Shown: piece by piece, positions 50,431 through 52,823 of the stretch
Numbering within the stretch: position 1 is the first letter of the stretch
Layout: the number at the start of each line of letters is the position of its first letter
Assembly: GCA_045631885.1 (NCBI GenBank)
Contig: JAZQVN010000007.1
Location: 1-52,823 of the forward strand
Direction: 5' to 3'
DNA from: CAJOLV01 sp045631885
GTDB taxonomy: Bacteria > Bacillota_I > Bacilli_A > RFN20 > CAG-826
Length of the DNA stretch: 52,823 nt
Notes under the pieces: model-generated
What the model was told of the DNA's origin: nothing
Databases searched by the model: none
What the model saw: the letters and a program-made list of their open reading frames with translations, nothing else
Position numbers and translations under genes: made by a program

Positions 50431-50834
50431 CTAAAAAGGTATCAGATTTCCATCACTATCAAATGCTTGCTTTGCTTTTTCGAATCGGTCATGTTCTTTA
50501 TTGTGGCAGTTCTTGCAAAACAAGATAAGGCTGCTTTTCCCAAGAGTGATTTCTGGGTTGTTTATGTTTTCAGATACCGGAAGAATGGAATACAAGATTA
50601 AAATTTTATTCAAATATCTCTTTCTCTCAGATATATTCATATTTTTAAAATCATCTTCTTTTCTGATGATAGGTCCAACATGAAACACCGGATCGTTTTT
50701 AAATTTGTTTAATTGTGATGAAATATCATTATTTTGTTCATAAAAACAAGTGATACAACATAATAATTAGAGGCTCCATTTTCAAAGCCTGTATCACCAC
50801 CTTCATCAACAAAAACACTCAATATTTTTTTCAT
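50431..50834 (-). pseudogene. DUF3800-HNH chimeric pseudogene
   Basis: From ATG 50834 the frame reads M-K-K-I-L-S-V-F-V-D-E-G-G-D-T-G-F, the start of DUF3800, but stops early. One lost base in the A5 run at 50742-50746 shifts it; restored, it continues YEQNNDISSQLNKF...VFHVGPIIRKEDDF...ERKRYLNK, still DUF3800. It then joins L-Y-S-I-L-P-V-S-E-N and C-K-N-C-H-N-K-E-H, the end of an HNH nuclease in which the catalytic His pair is now Y-S. I read this as a deletion joining two genes plus a later frameshift. Confidence 0.65.
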
Positions 50835-50841
50835 ATTTAAT

Positions 50842-51030
50842 AAAAGAAAAGCGAGACTGTCTCTCGCGGTTTGGTGGTACCTAAACGGCACCCTATCAAG
50901 AGGTTTCCCTTTGACACATATATAAACAAAATAAACCCTATCTTTCAATAGGGATTTTAGAGATTTTGGCAGGGTTACAGTGCTTTGATACAACACAACA
51001 ACATTTTTATTTTTGCAACAAGATGTTGTA
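50842..51030 (-). ncRNA. structured leader before the DUF3800 gene
   Basis: The 251 bases between the lipoprotein stop and the DUF3800 start hold no gene but several hairpins on the minus strand: ACAACAT/ATGTTGT (51029-50998), CCCTAT/ATAGGG (50953-50936), GGTGCC/GGTACC (50892-50876, one G-T wobble) and a terminator GCGAGA/TCTCGC with T run (50867-50842). The terminator ends eight bases before the DUF3800 ATG. Conserved RNA motifs upstream of DUF3800 genes have been reported (the DUF3800 motifs). Assignment to one of them is inference. TTGACA at 51058-51053 may be the -35; no good -10 is seen. Confidence 0.5.
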
Positions 51031-51085
51031 ACACAAATGTGCATCAGCAAACTGTCAAAATAGCAGGCTCAAATCCAAGTGTTAA

Positions 51086-51544
51086 TTATTCAAAAGAAAT
51101 ATCTAGATTAGCTATTTTGAAAAACGCACCACCATCACTAAATTTTTGGTTCTCATCATATTTGAATCCGGCTTTAATTAATTCATTGTTATCAAAACCA
51201 TCTACTTTGCATATTGTTCGAGCGTCTAAATAATCACAATTAGATTCATATATTACATACTCAAATTCTGGATATAAAGAGACAAATTCATCTTCAAAAC
51301 CACTATTAACGAAATATCCAATTATATCTTCATCTGGGGTATTAAAATATCCAAATTTGGATTTACAGTATTCAATTTCTTCAACACTAAGCAAGATATA
51401 TTCATTATCTAAAAAAACGAAATTTGTAGGAGCCATTGTTTCTTCGTTATAGTCAACAACAAAAACGTTTGTCAAATTTTCAGTTTTATTAGAACATCCA
51501 GCTAGAGATAAAACAATAAATAACAAACAAAAAATTTTTTTCAT
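51086..51544 (-). CDS. small lipoprotein of unknown function
   Basis: A 152-residue protein with a signal peptide ending in the lipobox L-A-G-C (Cys at 17). The mature part is acidic and not recognised. It has three cysteines beyond the lipid one (EYCKSKF, SNCDY, TICKV). It begins 13 bases after the serine protease gene and is likely co-expressed with it. Confidence 0.6.
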   Translation of the reverse strand: MKKIFCLLFIVLSLAGCSNKTENLTNVFVVDYNEETMAPTNFVFLDNEYILLSVEEIEYCKSKFGYFNTPDEDIIGYFVNSGFEDEFVSLYPEFEYVIYESNCDYLDARTICKVDGFDNNELIKAGFKYDENQKFSDGGAFFKIANLDISFE

Positions 51545-51557
51545 TCCGTTTTCCTTT

Positions 51558-52799
51558 CTAGCAACTTGGCCAATGATTATACATGAAACTATTCATGAAT
51601 TGGCCAACAAATGATGTAAATTTTGTTCCGTAAGTTGCCGTGCTATTTCCTCTTGTTATAATGCCAACTGCATATGTAACCGGACTAGATGTCCAATTAT
51701 CATAGTCAACAAAATATGCACCGCCGCTATTTCCATTTACAACATCAAGATTACTAATAAGCTCATAATTAGTTTTTCCAGTAATTTTTCCTGGTGATTC
51801 CCACATGCTATAATTTTTATCGTAAGGATAACCATAAGTATATGTGTTGTAATTATATTCATACCAATTAAACAAACCGTTATGCCAGCCATATGTAACG
51901 CCAACATTAGTGTCGGCCATCATCGTGGCCCAATCGTAATTGACATTTTGCGACTCAAAGTAGTTTTTATGAATAGAGATTTCGATAGGATTAATCTCAG
52001 TACACCAGGTATCTCCATAGTAACTGCAACCTGGATAGAAATTAATGTCATCAGCAATTCTATAATTTACAGTCCTATCATCCATGGTATAAACATTTCC
52101 GTTATGATCAACAATAGTGCTAGAACTAGGATCTAAATAGACAACATGTGCCGCAGTAGCAACAAGATTAGTCCCCATAATAAAACCTGTCCCTTCACTA
52201 ATCACATCAACTGTACGATTTTGCCCGACTACAGGTACATCATAAAAAATAGCTTCTATAAAACCGGTTTTACAATATGGAGAAATGTGAGGGTTAGAAA
52301 CAGCAATTCGATCATCAGTTCCTATAATGTTTCTATCCATCGAGTTTTCTTGAGAAGAACAACAAATAAATTGTTGCGGTGTATATCCATTTTTATATAA
52401 AAGTTCTTCACCTTGTTCATTATATCCAAAACTATGAATTTCAAAATCGTTATCACTACAAAAGTCTGAATCAGATAAAATTCTATAACCATGGCCATTT
52501 CTTTTTGAATAATAGTTCGGATCAAAGTTCTCATAATAATTATTTCCATCAACATAATTATGGGTAAAAATATTCCACTCTGTCGTTGGCAAAGAATAAC
52601 TAATATTGCTGGTATTACCTTTAGAAATGGTCGCGAACAAGTTGGAAACGTTTTTATCAATTTCTTTTTTGGTAAAAGAATCATTAACTAGATTAAAAAC
52701 GTAAATTGGATTTAATAAAAATATGGGTATTGCAAAGAGTCTGATATTTGTTTTGATGTTTAAATTAAATATCTTAGTATTTCTTTTCGTTTTCGTCAT
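51558..52799 (-). CDS. secreted V8-like (glutamyl endopeptidase-type) serine protease
   Basis: A 413-residue chymotrypsin-fold protease. The triad is H218 (V-A-T-A-A-H), D289 (N-Y-D-W-A) and S358 (G-N-S-G-G-A-Y). The N-terminus has a basic stretch and one hydrophobic segment (about 19-38), so it is exported or anchored. About 160 residues before the catalytic domain may be a propeptide. The TAAH and GNSGG contexts resemble V8/glutamyl endopeptidases rather than trypsin. Specificity is inferred. AGGG lies before the ATG at 52799. Confidence 0.85.
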   Translation of the reverse strand: MTKTKRNTKIFNLNIKTNIRLFAIPIFLLNPIYVFNLVNDSFTKKEIDKNVSNLFATISKGNTSNISYSLPTTEWNIFTHNYVDGNNYYENFDPNYYSKRNGHGYRILSDSDFCSDNDFEIHSFGYNEQGEELLYKNGYTPQQFICCSSQENSMDRNIIGTDDRIAVSNPHISPYCKTGFIEAIFYDVPVVGQNRTVDVISEGTGFIMGTNLVATAAHVVYLDPSSSTIVDHNGNVYTMDDRTVNYRIADDINFYPGCSYYGDTWCTEINPIEISIHKNYFESQNVNYDWATMMADTNVGVTYGWHNGLFNWYEYNYNTYTYGYPYDKNYSMWESPGKITGKTNYELISNLDVVNGNSGGAYFVDYDNWTSSPVTYAVGIITRGNSTATYGTKFTSFVGQFMNSFMYNHWPSC

Positions 52800-52823
52800 A
52801 TATTCTTTTCCCTACAATAAAAT

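Noticed and set aside
50947..50995. Sequence resembling the start of a type II CRISPR repeat (GATTTTAGAG...) and a tracrRNA-like series of hairpins.
   Set aside because: There is no second copy of the sequence, no spacer array and no cas gene in the window; the DUF3800 leader explanation fits the position better.
50835..51050. A coding frame upstream of the DUF3800 start on the same strand.
   Set aside because: It crosses the hairpins and terminator of the leader, has no ribosome site and no recognisable protein feature.
1..52823. Mycoplasma/Spiroplasma genetic code (TGA as tryptophan).
   Set aside because: TGA ends rsmD and rdgB at the expected lengths, and tryptophan codons are TGG in the conserved proteins.

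Overview
The window is about 52.8 kb of a compact, AT-rich bacterial chromosome. The genetic code is standard: TGA is a genuine stop (rsmD, rdgB). Shine-Dalgarno sites are mostly GGAGG. Gene content is Gram-positive without an outer membrane: T-box-controlled tyrS, RqcH, RNase J, Spx, YlbF, YitT, lipoproteins and archaeal-type ProRS. I infer an uncultured Bacilli or Mollicutes-related gut lineage (RF39/Erysipelotrichia/Acholeplasma-like). The code rules out Mycoplasma and Spiroplasma. No 16S rRNA is present, so the taxonomy is inference.

Positions 1-46,000 are core chromosome. In order: the 3' end of rqcH; trmL and ppa; a lipid-anchored thioredoxin-like protein; a minus-strand unit pncA-like, PPi-type phosphofructokinase, AtpI-like protein, atpB-E-F-H-A-G-D-C; a TGS/uridine-kinase fusion; glpK, an M24 peptidase, mrp and yigZ; a membrane cluster (CPBP protease, TraX-like) with trxA; tRNA-Gly; a GNAT protein and rdgB; a zinc-ribbon membrane protein; a Rossmann methyltransferase-like protein; mtaD; a large anchored protein; a MATE exporter; tRNA-Ser(GCT); proS behind a degenerate GGDEF-EAL protein; tRNA-Ser(CGA); T-box and tyrS; yitT; a membrane-anchored thioredoxin-like protein; ylbF-rsmD-coaD; def, rnj, maf; an orphan PTS-EIIB-like protein; nadK; CYTH; spx; trpS; phosphoglucomutase; RluA-type synthase; tRNA-Ser(GGA).

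From 46,083 the content changes. A 47-bp sequence starting at the CCA end of tRNA-Ser(GGA) recurs imperfectly at 49,327 and brackets a 3.2-kb island. The island holds a DUF4417 protein, a Gly/Ser-linker toxin-like protein, an acidic immunity-like protein, an ImmA/IrrE protease, an XRE repressor and two predicted short RNAs. Beyond it lie gene remains: a frameshifted Sel1 fragment, an AlbA_2-like N-terminal fragment, a HELGH metallopeptidase, and a DUF3800 gene frameshifted and joined to a crippled HNH tail, behind a multi-hairpin leader. The window ends with a lipoprotein and a secreted V8-like serine protease.

The energy genes form a theme: PPi-phosphofructokinase and pyrophosphatase lie near an ATP synthase whose c subunit carries two membrane carboxylates (E21, E54) and Na+-type ligand positions. 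Many first genes of transcription units lack a Shine-Dalgarno site and have a -10 box 6-10 bases before ATG, which suggests widespread leaderless transcripts.
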